64,000 nt of DNA from Edaphocola aurantiacus (GCF_019797745.1 NZ_VOSI01000002.1:186001-250000); one strand, 5' to 3'; shown: positions 35,004 to 43,709, numbered from the stretch's first letter. The notes: a model not told the origin generated them from the letters alone. A program made the numbers and translations.

Positions 35004-36533
35004 TTACTCCTGGCTCATTACTTTATAAGTCGGGTCTTTCATAATATTTACCTCTATCACAGTAGCGGCGTTTTGCAATATTTTCCGGCAGTCTTCACTC
35101 AGGTGGCGCAGGCGCAATATCTTAGCCTGCTGCTGGTAGCGCTCTGTCAGTTTATGCAGCATTTCGATAGCGCTCATATCTGCCACACGGCTTTCTTTAA
35201 AGTCGATGATCACTTCGGCAGGATCATTTACCGGATCAAATTTTTCTGCAAAAGCGGAAACAGAACCGAAGAATATGGGTCCGTAAATCTCATAATGTTT
35301 CACTCCGTTTTCATCGACATACTTACGGGCACGAATGCGTTTGGCATTATCCCAGGCAAATACCAGCGCGGCAATGACTACACCGGCCAATACAGCCAGC
35401 GCGAGGTTATGCAATAGCACAGTAATCACTGCAACGGTAATGCCTACAAATATATCTGATTTAGGCATTTTGTTGATGATGCGAAACGACACCCACTGGA
35501 AAGTCCCAATTGCCACCATCATCATCACACCTACCAATGCAGCCATAGGTATCTTTTCTATAAAAGGTGCGCCCACCAGGATGATGATGAGTATAGTAAC
35601 GGAAGCGATAATACCGGCCAGTCTGGCACGGGAACCGGCATTAATATTGACCAGCGTTTGCGCTACCATGGCACAACCTCCCATGCCTCCGAAAAGGCCA
35701 TTGGTCACATTGGCCGCACCCTGTGCCATAGCTTCCCTGTTGGCATTTCCCTTTGTACCGGTAATCTCATCAACCATAGACAAGGTAAGCAATGACTCGA
35801 TCAGGCCCACACCTGCCATAACAAGAGAGAAAGGAAAAATGATCTTTAGGGTATCCAGTGAAAAGGATACCAAGGGAATATGAAATGCCGGCAGGTTACC
35901 GCTGATATGGGCAATATCCGCTACCGTTCTGGTCTGTATACCGAAACCCGCAACGATGGCAAATACGACCAATATAGCCACAAGCGATGCCGGGACGGCT
36001 TTGGTCATTTTCGGAAAAAAATATACAATGGCAATGGTCAGTAAAGTTAATCCCAGCATCACGTACAGGGCATTACCCTGCAACCACTGGGTGCCACCGG
36101 CAGTTTTGAACTGTACTACCTGCGCCATAAAGATGATGATAGCCAGGCCATTCAGGAAACCATACATTACCGGCTGTGGAATGAGGCGTACAAACTTTGC
36201 CAGCTTCAGTGCACCGACCAGGAACTGCAATACTCCGGCCAGCAACACAGCTGCAAACAGGTACTCCACGCCATGATCTTTGGCCAGGGCAATTAGTACG
36301 ACCACCGTGGCTCCGGCACCGCCGGAAACCATTCCCGGACGGCCTCCGAAGATGGCTGTGACCAATCCCATCAGGAAGGCGGCATACAGACCGGTAAGCG
36401 GACTAAGGCCAGCCAGGATCGCAAAAGACAGCGACTCCGGGATCATGGTCATCGCTACGGTAAGCCCGGCTAGTATTTCATTTTTATAATTAACCTTCCG
36501 GCTAAAATCAAATGGACTGGTAAAAAAAGGCAT
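35004..36533 (-). CDS. SulP family inorganic anion transporter
   Basis: A 509-residue inner-membrane protein with 10-14 hydrophobic helices and a C-terminal STAS domain (about 410-500; VIIDFKESRVADMSAIEML, RLRHLSEDCRKIL). The N-terminal pattern AGLTVAMTMIPESLSFAILAGLSPLTGLYAAF and the conserved NANREAMAQGAANVTNGLFGGMGGCAMVAQT region are typical of SulP/SLC26 carriers for sulfate, bicarbonate or related anions. The substrate cannot be told from sequence. It is followed on the same strand by the small GldL-like gene. Confidence 0.92.
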   Translation of the reverse strand: MPFFTSPFDFSRKVNYKNEILAGLTVAMTMIPESLSFAILAGLSPLTGLYAAFLMGLVTAIFGGRPGMVSGGAGATVVVLIALAKDHGVEYLFAAVLLAGVLQFLVGALKLAKFVRLIPQPVMYGFLNGLAIIIFMAQVVQFKTAGGTQWLQGNALYVMLGLTLLTIAIVYFFPKMTKAVPASLVAILVVFAIVAGFGIQTRTVADIAHISGNLPAFHIPLVSFSLDTLKIIFPFSLVMAGVGLIESLLTLSMVDEITGTKGNANREAMAQGAANVTNGLFGGMGGCAMVAQTLVNINAGSRARLAGIIASVTILIIILVGAPFIEKIPMAALVGVMMMVAIGTFQWVSFRIINKMPKSDIFVGITVAVITVLLHNLALAVLAGVVIAALVFAWDNAKRIRARKYVDENGVKHYEIYGPIFFGSVSAFAEKFDPVNDPAEVIIDFKESRVADMSAIEMLHKLTERYQQQAKILRLRHLSEDCRKILQNAATVIEVNIMKDPTYKVMSQE

Positions 36534-36574
36534 AATGAATAAAACTGAAAACAGCAGCGGTGCGGGGGATTACA

Positions 36575-36607
36575 AAAAGAAGCGCTCCGGGCAGAAGCCT
36601 GAAGCGC
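36575..36607 (-). terminator. Terminator after the ftsX-DUF3098 unit
   Basis: An imperfect stem (GCGCTTCAGGC / GCCCGGAGCGC on the minus strand, one wobble and one mismatch) is followed by TTCTTTTTG; it lies 30 bp past the DUF3098 stop. Confidence 0.65.
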
Positions 36608-36636
36608 AATATATAAGGTCGGTGAGGAGAAACGGA

Positions 36637-36900
36637 TTATCCTTTTACGTTCGTTTTAGGCTTACGCATGATAGCTACGATCTCAACAATGAATCCCAGG
36701 ATCACCACAATCGGTGCCAGCGTGATTCTTCTGAAACTGAAGATATCTTTTGAATACACATTAGGATCGTCACTTTTACCACCTGCCATCAGCATGAAGC
36801 CGATAACGATCAATGCCAGTCCGGCAAACATCAGGTAATAGTTCTCTTTGCTAAACTGAAATGTCTTTGGTGAATTGCTTTTATTATTGGGTAATGCCAT
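36637..36900 (-). CDS. DUF3098 domain-containing membrane protein
   Basis: An 87-residue protein with two transmembrane helices (about 22-42 and 60-80) in the DUF3098 pattern: FSKENYYLMFAGLALIVIGFMLM, the short loop with DPNVYSKDIFSFRRI and TLAPIVVILGFIVEIVAIM. The family is confined to Bacteroidota and usually lies next to ftsX, as here (39-bp gap, same strand), which suggests a link to the divisome; the function is unknown. Confidence 0.92.
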   Translation of the reverse strand: MALPNNKSNSPKTFQFSKENYYLMFAGLALIVIGFMLMAGGKSDDPNVYSKDIFSFRRITLAPIVVILGFIVEIVAIMRKPKTNVKG

Positions 36901-36939
36901 TGATTGAATATTAGAATGCCAAAAATAGTAAATTATTTT

Positions 36940-37788
36940 TTAATACAAATCCTCAACTTTAAGTTTAAGATACTTTAATACAGAACGGTGTGTACTGATC
37001 AGGGATATCAACACACCCAGTATCAGTACCAGTACCAGTAAAGCGATAAACAGGGTATTGTCACTGAATGCGTTCAGTTCCGGAAAGCGGCTCAGTACAA
37101 AGGATTTTAAACCCAGGATTGCTACAATAGCCACCGCTGCACTGATCAGTCCGCTGAAGATCGCAGAGCGGTCAAAAGGACGGGCAATAAAGCGATGGGT
37201 TGCGCCCACCATCTGCATGGTCTTAATGGTATGACGGCTGCTGAACATGGATAAACGAACAGTATTGTCGATGAGGAAGATAACACTGAACAGTAAGATC
37301 AGAGAAACTACCGCCAGGATAATGCTGACACGGTTAAGTGTGCTGTCCAGCGTGTTGACGATCGGTTTGGGATATACTACTTCACGCACAATATTACTCT
37401 GCAACATGAATTTCTTGATCTTCTCCATGCTGTCTGTATTCACATAGCCCGGATACAGATTTACATTAAGAGAGGTATACAGCGGGTTGAAGTCCAGCAG
37501 TTCGGTAAAGTCTTCATCGTACTCTTTAGAAAACTGTGCAGCGGCTTCTTCCTTTGTGATCATTTTGACCTGGGATACAAAACCCTGTTTTTCCAGTATT
37601 TTCTGCAACTCATCCGCTTTTTCCTGGCGGGTATTATCGTGCATGATGACCTGCATCTGTACATTTCCTTTCAGGAATTTGTTCATGCCGCGGCCATTCA
37701 GCATCAGCCAGCCCAGTGAGCCCAGCAGGAATAATACCAGCGCTACGCCGATGATGGAGTATATATAAGAAGGTGTTATTTTCTTCAT
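36940..37788 (-). CDS. ftsX: Cell division protein FtsX
   Basis: A 282-residue inner-membrane protein with the FtsX layout: one N-terminal helix (about 12-30), a periplasmic domain (about 40-160; VQMQVIMHD, KEEAAAQFSKEYDEDF, NPLYTSLNV) and three C-terminal helices (about 155-180, 205-230, 245-265), with the cytoplasmic coupling segment SSRHTIKTMQMVGATHRFI between helices. FtsX with FtsE transmits ATP-driven conformational change to peptidoglycan hydrolases. Unlike the usual ftsEX operon, its neighbour is DUF3098 and the partner ftsE is probably the truncated gene at the window start. Confidence 0.93.
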   Translation of the reverse strand: MKKITPSYIYSIIGVALVLFLLGSLGWLMLNGRGMNKFLKGNVQMQVIMHDNTRQEKADELQKILEKQGFVSQVKMITKEEAAAQFSKEYDEDFTELLDFNPLYTSLNVNLYPGYVNTDSMEKIKKFMLQSNIVREVVYPKPIVNTLDSTLNRVSIILAVVSLILLFSVIFLIDNTVRLSMFSSRHTIKTMQMVGATHRFIARPFDRSAIFSGLISAAVAIVAILGLKSFVLSRFPELNAFSDNTLFIALLVLVLILGVLISLISTHRSVLKYLKLKVEDLY

Positions 37789-37807
37789 CTGATCTGTTTA
37801 AGCTTAT

Positions 37808-37831
37808 CCGGTATAATAGCAGATATACCGG
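37808..37831 (-). promoter_or_regulatory. Hairpin in the ftsX leader
   Basis: CCGGTAT and ATACCGG form a 7-bp perfect stem with a 10-nt loop between the putative -7 element and the ftsX ATG; the transcript would begin almost at the stem. A role is not known. Confidence 0.35.
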
Positions 37832-37840
37832 CGATTTGCC

Positions 37841-37848
37841 CAAAAATA
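37841..37848 (-). promoter_or_regulatory. Candidate -7 element for ftsX
   Basis: TATTTTTG on the minus strand matches TAnnTTTG, 53 bp upstream of the ftsX ATG. Confidence 0.45.
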
Positions 37849-37880
37849 GTAAAAAACTGGCTAAACATAAGCCATTAACA

Positions 37881-37911
37881 TTGGATAAATACCCACATTT
37901 CTCTAAATTTG
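37881..37911 (+). promoter_or_regulatory. Candidate promoter of the acyl-CoA carboxylase gene
   Basis: TTG at 37881-37883 and TAAATTTG at 37904-37911 (20-bp spacer) match the Bacteroidota -33 and -7 consensus; the ATG is 44 bp further on. Confidence 0.6.
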
Positions 37912-37954
37912 CTTCACGAAATTTCAAAAAATTCAACATTTTCAATTATTCCCG

Positions 37955-39493
37955 ATGGATAAATTAGCAACCCTGCAGCAGCATACCGAAAAAGCATTAT
38001 CGGGTGGCGGACAGGCAAGAATCGAAAGTCAGCACAAAAAAGGAAAACTTACGGCGAGAGAAAGAGTGCAGTTATTAATGGATGAAGGTTCGTTTGAGGA
38101 GATCGGTATGTTTGTGAAGCACCGTTGCACAGACTTCGGCATGGAAAATGAACAATACCTGGGTGATGGTGTGGTAACGGGTTACGGTACAGTAAACGGA
38201 AGACTGGTATATGTATTCTCTCAGGACTTTACTGTATTCGGGGGCAGCCTTTCCGAAACGCAGGCAGAAAAGATCTGTAAGATCATGGACCTTGCCATGC
38301 AGAACGGTGCTCCGGTGATCGGTCTGAATGACAGTGGTGGTGCGCGTATCCAGGAAGGAGTAGTGTCCCTGGGTGGTTATGCCGATATCTTCTATCGCAA
38401 TGTACAGGCTTCTGGTGTAATCCCGCAACTGTCAGCCATTATGGGACCTTGTGCCGGTGGTGCGGTATACTCTCCTGCAATTACCGATTTCATCCTGATG
38501 GTAGAGCATACTTCTTATATGTTCGTAACCGGACCGAATGTGGTAAAAACAGTGACACATGAAAACGTAACCAGTGAAGAGCTGGGTGGCGCGATGACGC
38601 ATGCTGAGAAATCGGGTGTGACACACTTTGCCTGTGCCAATGAGATCGAGTGTATCGATTACCTGAAAAAACTGCTGAGCTATATGCCGCAGAACTGCGA
38701 AGAGGATGCACCAATCTATCCTTACGAAGCGGGTAATGAAATCAGGGAGAAACTGAAAAACATTATCCCGGAAAATGCAAACCAGCCTTATGATATGAAA
38801 GAGGTGATTGAGGAGCTGGCCGATGCAGATTCTTTTGTGGAAGTACATAAACATTATGCGGAGAATATTGTGGTAGGCTTTGCACGCATTGCCGGTCGCA
38901 GCATTGGTATCGTAGCCAATCAGCCAGCAAGCATGGCGGGTGTACTGGACATTAATGCTTCTAAAAAAGGAGCACGTTTCGTACGTTTCTGTGATGCCTT
39001 CAATATCCCTTTATTAGTACTGGTAGATGTTCCGGGCTTCCTGCCAGGTACAGACCAGGAGTGGAACGGTATCATCTCTAACGGTGCTAAATTATTATTT
39101 GCGCTGAGTGAGGCTACTGTACCTAAACTAACCGTGATTACCCGTAAAGCTTACGGTGGTGCTTATGATGTAATGAACTCTAAACACATCGGTGCGGATA
39201 TGAACTATGCATGGCCTACTGCAGAGATCGCGGTAATGGGTGCTAAGGGTGCCGCAGAGATCATCTTCAAAAAAGACATCGCTGCTGCTGAAGATAAAGA
39301 TGCAAAATGGAAAGAGAAAGAGATGGAGTACATGGAGAAATTTGCAAATCCTTACGGTGCTGCGGCACGTGGCTTTATCGACGAAGTTATCTTACCGGAA
39401 AACACGCGTGAGAAACTGATCCGTGCATTTAAAATGCTGGAAAATAAAGTGGTTAAAATGCCGAAGAAAAAACACGATAATATTCCGCTGTAA
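37955..39493 (+). CDS. Acyl-CoA (propionyl/methylmalonyl-type) carboxylase beta subunit
   Basis: A 512-residue carboxyltransferase that moves CO2 from biotin to an acyl-CoA. The N-terminal and C-terminal crotonase-like halves are clear: [48 protein letters not shown]-like (here [13 protein letters not shown]), [12 protein letters not shown], then [42 protein letters not shown] and [17 protein letters not shown]. Length and motifs fit the propionyl-/methylmalonyl-CoA group rather than the split AccA/AccD type. The biotin-carrying partner is not in the window. It is transcribed alone and ends at a terminator. Confidence 0.93.
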   Translation: MDKLATLQQHTEKALSGGGQARIESQHKKGKLTARERVQLLMDEGSFEEIGMFVKHRCTDFGMENEQYLGDGVVTGYGTVNGRLVYVFSQDFTVFGGSLSETQAEKICKIMDLAMQNGAPVIGLNDSGGARIQEGVVSLGGYADIFYRNVQASGVIPQLSAIMGPCAGGAVYSPAITDFILMVEHTSYMFVTGPNVVKTVTHENVTSEELGGAMTHAEKSGVTHFACANEIECIDYLKKLLSYMPQNCEEDAPIYPYEAGNEIREKLKNIIPENANQPYDMKEVIEELADADSFVEVHKHYAENIVVGFARIAGRSIGIVANQPASMAGVLDINASKKGARFVRFCDAFNIPLLVLVDVPGFLPGTDQEWNGIISNGAKLLFALSEATVPKLTVITRKAYGGAYDVMNSKHIGADMNYAWPTAEIAVMGAKGAAEIIFKKDIAAAEDKDAKWKEKEMEYMEKFANPYGAAARGFIDEVILPENTREKLIRAFKMLENKVVKMPKKKHDNIPL

Positions 39494-39508
39494 AAGGTAT
39501 ACATCAAT

Positions 39509-39541
39509 ATAAAAAGGGTTCGCATTGCGAACCCTTTTTAT
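39509..39541 (+). terminator. Terminator after the carboxylase gene
   Basis: A perfect 16-bp stem (ATAAAAAGGGTTCGCA with its complement) closed by a single unpaired T, 16 bp after the stop. Confidence 0.9.
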
Positions 39542-39563
39542 AATTCTAATTTATAATTATCTT

Positions 39564-40044
39564 AACTGACTATCCGCATATAGTAAACTATTTTATTCGT
39601 CCTTTTGTCCGGCAACAAAAGGACCAAAAATGCCTTTGTTTTCATCAAGGCGATTGCATAGCACCGCCATTTTGTACCGTTGCGTGCATTGATCGTTTGA
39701 GCTTAACGTGTAACGCGTTCGCTGCTCAACGATCGCAGCTCCACTCCAAAATGGCTATCGCTGTGATGAAAACAATAAGCGATCCGTACAGAACAGATCG
39801 CTCGAAAGGCCTTATAAATCCGGCGTTAATAAAATCATTAGCTCGGTCGATCAAGTCGTAAACCACTGTCTGAGCGCAGCGAGTCTGGTTTGCGGCCGAC
39901 TGACACATTGATTTTTAGCCAGGGATTTATATAGCCTTGATTTTTTGGCGGTACCTTTTGCATCAAGGCAAAAGGTGGCAATAGAGATATAAGCTACTTA
40001 AATCATAATGCCAGACTTTGTTTCCTTTAAGCGGATACCCAGTT
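39564..40044 (-). repeat. Structured dispersed repeat, copy 2 (481 bp, inverted)
   Basis: This is the reverse-complement relative of 15493-15917. Its ends are inverted repeats matching at 12 of 14 positions (AACTGACTATCCGC at the left, complement of GCGGATACCCAGTT at the right). The internal hairpins are kept (39705-39719 palindrome; 39953-39976 ACCTTTTG/CAAAAGGT). Relative to copy 1 it has 54 extra nucleotides (about 39760-39815) containing their own stem, GAGCGATC / GATCGCTC-like. The right end lies 4 bp from the stop codon of the next gene. No open frame is shared with copy 1. Confidence 0.85.
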
Positions 40045-40048
40045 TATC

Positions 40049-40771
40049 TTATTTACCACATTTATTGTATTCATCCATAATGCGCAGGAATACTTCATTG
40101 TTTTCCGCTCCTTTGAATACATTGTATTTATAACCGTCTTTTTTGTCTTTGATTTTCTCAGATACTTCCGGACAGTCTTTCAGGTATTCGCTCATTTTCT
40201 TTGCAAACGGAGTGAAAGTAATGTCAATGATCTCATGTGCATTTTTAAACTCCGGCAACATTACATAATAGCCTGTGCTTAAGGTATAAGGTTTGCTCGC
40301 CGCAAAATCTTTAGGAGTTACTTCCAGTTTGCGCAGGAAGAACATTTTGAATTTATCATCATCACTGTTGTTCAGACGCTCCATGAAGATGCGGGTATTA
40401 CCGATAGAGATATCATCTTCTTTCATGCGTATAGGATAGAAGGTTTTATTCTTTACCGTAAAGAATTTTACATCCTTGCTGCCCAGTTGTTTCGGTTCCA
40501 TTTCATTTGCAGGCGTAAACCATACAAATTTCAGATCTGTCATGTTTGTACTCACAATAAACTTCACGGTACCTTCCTGTGTGGCACCATCCTCAAACGT
40601 TACGCTGCCATTACCATCGATGATGTAATTAGCCCCTTCATATCTGCCCAGATCATCTTCCTTTCCGGCAAATTTGTTCAGCTTATCCATAAATTTTCCC
40701 TGTGCCTGTACAGTGCGTGCAGAACCCAGAATGCAAGAAAAGAGCATTGCGCCCAGTAAAATTTTTTTCAT
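40049..40771 (-). CDS. Exported protein of unknown function
   Basis: A 240-residue protein with a signal peptide (MKKILLGAMLFSCILGSARTVQAQ) and a mature part rich in beta strands with many charged residues. Visible features are an N-terminal amphipathic helix (GKFMDKLNKFAGKEDDL), a segment NYIIDGNGSVTFEDG, and a helical C-terminus with YLKDCPEVSEKIKDKKDGYKYN and a final CGK. There are two cysteines near the end (about 210 and 238) that could pair. I recognise no family. It is divergent from another unknown exported protein only 39 bp away, and its stop codon abuts the inverted repeat. Confidence 0.75.
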   Translation of the reverse strand: MKKILLGAMLFSCILGSARTVQAQGKFMDKLNKFAGKEDDLGRYEGANYIIDGNGSVTFEDGATQEGTVKFIVSTNMTDLKFVWFTPANEMEPKQLGSKDVKFFTVKNKTFYPIRMKEDDISIGNTRIFMERLNNSDDDKFKMFFLRKLEVTPKDFAASKPYTLSTGYYVMLPEFKNAHEIIDITFTPFAKKMSEYLKDCPEVSEKIKDKKDGYKYNVFKGAENNEVFLRIMDEYNKCGK

Positions 40772-40794
40772 GATTATTTGTTTATCTTTAGCGG

Positions 40795-40802
40795 CAAAAA
40801 TA
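40795..40802 (-). promoter_or_regulatory. Candidate -7 element in a 39-bp divergent gap
   Basis: TATTTTTG on the minus strand, 23 bp upstream of the ATG at 40771, fits TAnnTTTG. Its upstream part overlaps the start of the divergent gene at 40811. Confidence 0.5.
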
Positions 40803-40810
40803 TATAAAAA

Positions 40811-41656
40811 ATGTTCAATAAGTACCCTATCCTTGTTTTTATCCTGTTATTGCTGCCTGGCTTATCCAAAGCCCAGCAAATCACTTTTGATAAAAAATCC
40901 GGCAACTTCCAGGCTGATGGGAAAGTGATTGCCAACCTCTCTTCTGAGAAAGTAAAAAGCATCGGCAAAAGCTATTATGTAAAAGATGCAGCCGGTACAA
41001 AGACGCTGCTTTCTTATGAGCTGCACAGCTTTGAAGACACCTTCGGCAGTGCCACCGTTTACTATTACAGCATCGAGGCTCCTGAACCGGGTTATAAGGC
41101 TTACCGACCGAACTTCAGCAGTCTGAATACGTTCAAGGAAGTGGGTGAACTGGTCGTGGCTGAAAATCTGTTGCAGGCCGACGGTACCTTGAACAGTGAA
41201 AAGGTAAAGGCTTATTTTGAAGAAAACAGTTCAAAGAATATAGACTACCCTTCCCGTCATGCATTCATTAATGATTCTCTGATGAAGCTGGTGAATATAC
41301 CGTCTACCCCTGCAGAACGGGATATGCGTAAACCGCCTATCGCTAATGAATATGGTAAGATAGGACAGGATAATGTAGTTATCGGTTTCTGGGAGCTGGT
41401 AGAGAGTGTGAATGATGATTTCAACCACAGCAAAAACTACAAATTTATTATCCGTAACCTGAATGGTGGTATCGTATGTGTATCCTGGATCAGGCTGTCA
41501 GGCTCGCATACTTACGCATTTAAAAACGGAATGCGTACCCGCGAAAGCTGGCAGGGACTTGACCTGGTGAACAATAACCCGATCAGCAGCCCTGGTGGCC
41601 AGCAGGGATATGCGGCGGCACTGGCACAGAACTTAATCAGAATGGGTTTGCTTTAA
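40811..41656 (+). CDS. Exported protein of unknown function
   Basis: A 281-residue protein with a signal peptide (MFNKYPILVFILLLLPGLSKAQ). The mature part opens with QITFDKKSGNFQADGKV and alternates short strands; the middle holds NIDYPSRHAFINDSLMK and the end DLVNNNPISSPGGQQGYAAAL. I recognise no family. It faces the exported protein at 40049-40771 across a shared 39-bp promoter region, suggesting the two are expressed together. A terminator stem overlaps its stop codon. Confidence 0.75.
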   Translation: MFNKYPILVFILLLLPGLSKAQQITFDKKSGNFQADGKVIANLSSEKVKSIGKSYYVKDAAGTKTLLSYELHSFEDTFGSATVYYYSIEAPEPGYKAYRPNFSSLNTFKEVGELVVAENLLQADGTLNSEKVKAYFEENSSKNIDYPSRHAFINDSLMKLVNIPSTPAERDMRKPPIANEYGKIGQDNVVIGFWELVESVNDDFNHSKNYKFIIRNLNGGIVCVSWIRLSGSHTYAFKNGMRTRESWQGLDLVNNNPISSPGGQQGYAAALAQNLIRMGLL

Positions 41657-41667
41657 GCAAACCCATT
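41641..41667. terminator. Terminator overlapping a stop codon
   Basis: AATGGGTTTGCT pairs perfectly with AGCAAACCCATT around a loop TTA; the TAA stop of the preceding gene spans the loop and the first base of the right arm. Confidence 0.85.
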
Positions 41668-41673
41668 TATTAT

Positions 41674-42747
41674 TTAAGATGTTTCCAGTAAGGCATATAT
41701 GGCAAAGGAAGCCAGCCAATGTTCTCCTCCGTAACCGCCATTGAATATCTGCGGCAGCGTGGCATTTAGAAAGGCATCTGATGCGGTTTTAAAACGAGCT
41801 TTGTAAGGATTACGATCACTCAACTGACTGCTGATCGAGCGCATACACCATGCCCTGCTGAACGAGAGTCCATCAAGATGTACGGTCTGGTAATCACTGC
41901 GATCGCTCACTACCGGCATGGCACATAAACGATCTATACTGCGTGTCTTATAGTATTGTTCAAACCAGGTATTGAATGCTTTTTTATCCAGCACTCTCTT
42001 CATCAGATCAGCGGCCATCAGGCTGGGTGAAAAAAAGTCGCTGCCATCAGGCTCCAGGTATGCAGGCATATCACTGTTACCAAAATAAAATTCTTTCGCT
42101 TTAGTGCTGATCTGGCGCAGGAATGCTGTATCCCCCTGCTGTTTAGCCCAGTCATAGGCAAAGGCTAAACCAAAGGCTGTATTGGGATGCACACCGGTCC
42201 TGTTCGGATAAGTCTGCTTAGGCAGGTATGCTTTCCAGAGACTGATAATCTTTTGGGTAAGGGGCTGCATAGACTGATGCCATTTCTGAAACACCGGATC
42301 CTTACCTCTCGCCAATGCTTCATCCAGCTTCAGCAACCAGGCCCAGCCATAAGTACGCTCATAGGTATTGGAGGCGGTATACTTACCGAAATAACTGGCT
42401 TCCCGCTCCATTTTATCCCTTTGAAAACTGTTATCAAGTACGGAAATGATGCTGTCACGATTGGGCAGTTGAGGATATTCCTGTAATAATCGTACCAGCA
42501 TCCAGTGCCCATGTACACTACTGTGCCAGTCCAGGCAACCGTAAAATACGGGATGCAGTTCGCTCGGCAGCAGTCGCGCATCTGCAACGCTATCGGACAG
42601 GTGGCTTGTCTTATTGGGAAATTCGGATGGGATACAGTGCAGGGGCAGTCTGCTGAGCTTCAGTGCGATCTCCTGGTTCAGCTTTGTCTGTGCAGACAGG
42701 TTGCATGCAGCACAAAGCAGGCCAAGCAATACGATAACTTTTTTCAT
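41674..42747 (-). CDS. DUF2891 family exported protein
   Basis: A 357-residue protein with a signal peptide (MKKVIVLLGLLCAACNLSAQ). It matches the DUF2891 pattern: FGCLDWHSSVHGHWMLVRLL-like (here FYGCLDWHSSVHGHWMLVR), TYERTYGWAWLLKLDEAL, HPNTAFGLAFAYDWA, the DGSDFFSPSLMAADLM segment and the conserved end GGYGGEHWLASFAIYAL. The helical repeats recall (alpha/alpha)6 barrels of carbohydrate-acting enzymes, but no activity is established. It starts 19 bp after the archaemetzincin-like gene and belongs to the same transcript. Confidence 0.88.
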   Translation of the reverse strand: MKKVIVLLGLLCAACNLSAQTKLNQEIALKLSRLPLHCIPSEFPNKTSHLSDSVADARLLPSELHPVFYGCLDWHSSVHGHWMLVRLLQEYPQLPNRDSIISVLDNSFQRDKMEREASYFGKYTASNTYERTYGWAWLLKLDEALARGKDPVFQKWHQSMQPLTQKIISLWKAYLPKQTYPNRTGVHPNTAFGLAFAYDWAKQQGDTAFLRQISTKAKEFYFGNSDMPAYLEPDGSDFFSPSLMAADLMKRVLDKKAFNTWFEQYYKTRSIDRLCAMPVVSDRSDYQTVHLDGLSFSRAWCMRSISSQLSDRNPYKARFKTASDAFLNATLPQIFNGGYGGEHWLASFAIYALLETS

Positions 42748-42766
42748 AAACACTAATATAGTTATT

Positions 42767-43378
42767 CTACTTCAATTGCCATCCTTTCCGGATCAGGAAG
42801 TCTTTACAGGAAGAACAGAAACCGGTTTCTTCATCTGTCGGATTACCGCCTTCTGCATCGCGCATATAACATGTGGGAACAGGGCAATGTGGCAAGCCTT
42901 GTGTATGCCCTAATTCATGTATCGCAATTTTGAAGAACTGGTCTTTCACTTTATCCTTATTTACCCGGAATGTAGATGCGACGCAAGCATTGCCCGGCCG
43001 GAAGCCCAGCCCCATTACACCCCAGTCTGCGACATCTCCTTTCGTTGCACTGATGTCTTTATGTGTAAGGGCAATCCAAACGGTATCGGCACCGCTTTTA
43101 TGTCTGAGCATATGAATAATGGAATCGGCCCGATAGCGATTGCGCGGTTGATAATATGCTCCGGCAGGCATTGGTAAAGGCTTACATAAATAAGTTGCGG
43201 TATTGATCTGCCTTATCTGTTGCAGCATTGCACGGGAAAGCTCAGGAGAAAAATCGCCCAGAGGTTGAATCATAATTGTCTTTCCGGATGATTGCTTTGT
43301 ATCTGACCTACAGGATACTGCACTGCAAAACAGCAAAACCAACAGAAGAAATAAAATGGATTTTAAGAAGTAATGCAT
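42767..43378 (-). CDS. Archaemetzincin-like (M54) metalloprotease lipoprotein
   Basis: A 203-residue protein. The N-terminus is a lipoprotein signal (SAVSC, lipid Cys23). The C-terminal part carries an extended zinc motif HELGHTQGLPHC (ligand His154, His158, His164; Glu155 catalytic), then C4C-type cysteines (Cys165, Cys170) followed by Met172 and CSSC at 188-191. This order, HExxHxxGxxHC-x4-C-x-M ... CxxC, is the signature of archaemetzincins (family M54); the spacer to CxxC is 15 rather than about 17 residues. Known family members are mostly archaeal or eukaryotic. The lipid anchor would place the protease in the cell envelope. It is the first gene of a two-gene unit with the DUF2891 protein. 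Confidence 0.88.
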   Translation of the reverse strand: MHYFLKSILFLLLVLLFCSAVSCRSDTKQSSGKTIMIQPLGDFSPELSRAMLQQIRQINTATYLCKPLPMPAGAYYQPRNRYRADSIIHMLRHKSGADTVWIALTHKDISATKGDVADWGVMGLGFRPGNACVASTFRVNKDKVKDQFFKIAIHELGHTQGLPHCPVPTCYMRDAEGGNPTDEETGFCSSCKDFLIRKGWQLK

Positions 43379-43709
43379 ATTGAATCACATGAATTCAAAT
43401 ATACGCAAAAACAGGCGGGGATAAGTGTCTGTCCGGTTTCATATAAAAAAGTCATCGCTTAAAAAAGGGGGAAATAACACCTAAAGCAAAGGGGAGAAAC
43501 ACCCTGGCCTCGTGGGTATTTTTCACGGTATTTTTTTAAGCAATCATTTTTAATATTATCATATCTCCGCTCAAACAATTATATGTAAAGGCTTAACGCC
43601 TGCGCACGTCATATAATCCTTTTTTTACGTTCTTTGCAGCTGCTGATACTATTAACTATAGGGTGTACCTTAGCGCTGCAATTATTCACCCATATAAACA
43701 CATAGAGTT
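43379..43709. other. Intergenic region with candidate promoter and direct repeats
   Basis: No gene is seen here. TATATTTG on the minus strand at 43396-43403 fits the -7 consensus for the archaemetzincin unit, 18 bp upstream of its ATG. Two imperfect direct repeats lie upstream of the signalling operon: GGGGGAAATAACACC (43467-43481) and GGGGAGAAACACC (43491-43503), and two GGTATTTTT copies (about 43515-43523 and 43528-43536). They could be operator sites; this is speculative. Confidence 0.4.

Noticed and set aside
39564-40044. Insertion sequence with its own transposase
   Set aside because: The element is only 481 bp, has no conserved open frame and no transposase motif; at most it is a non-autonomous derivative.
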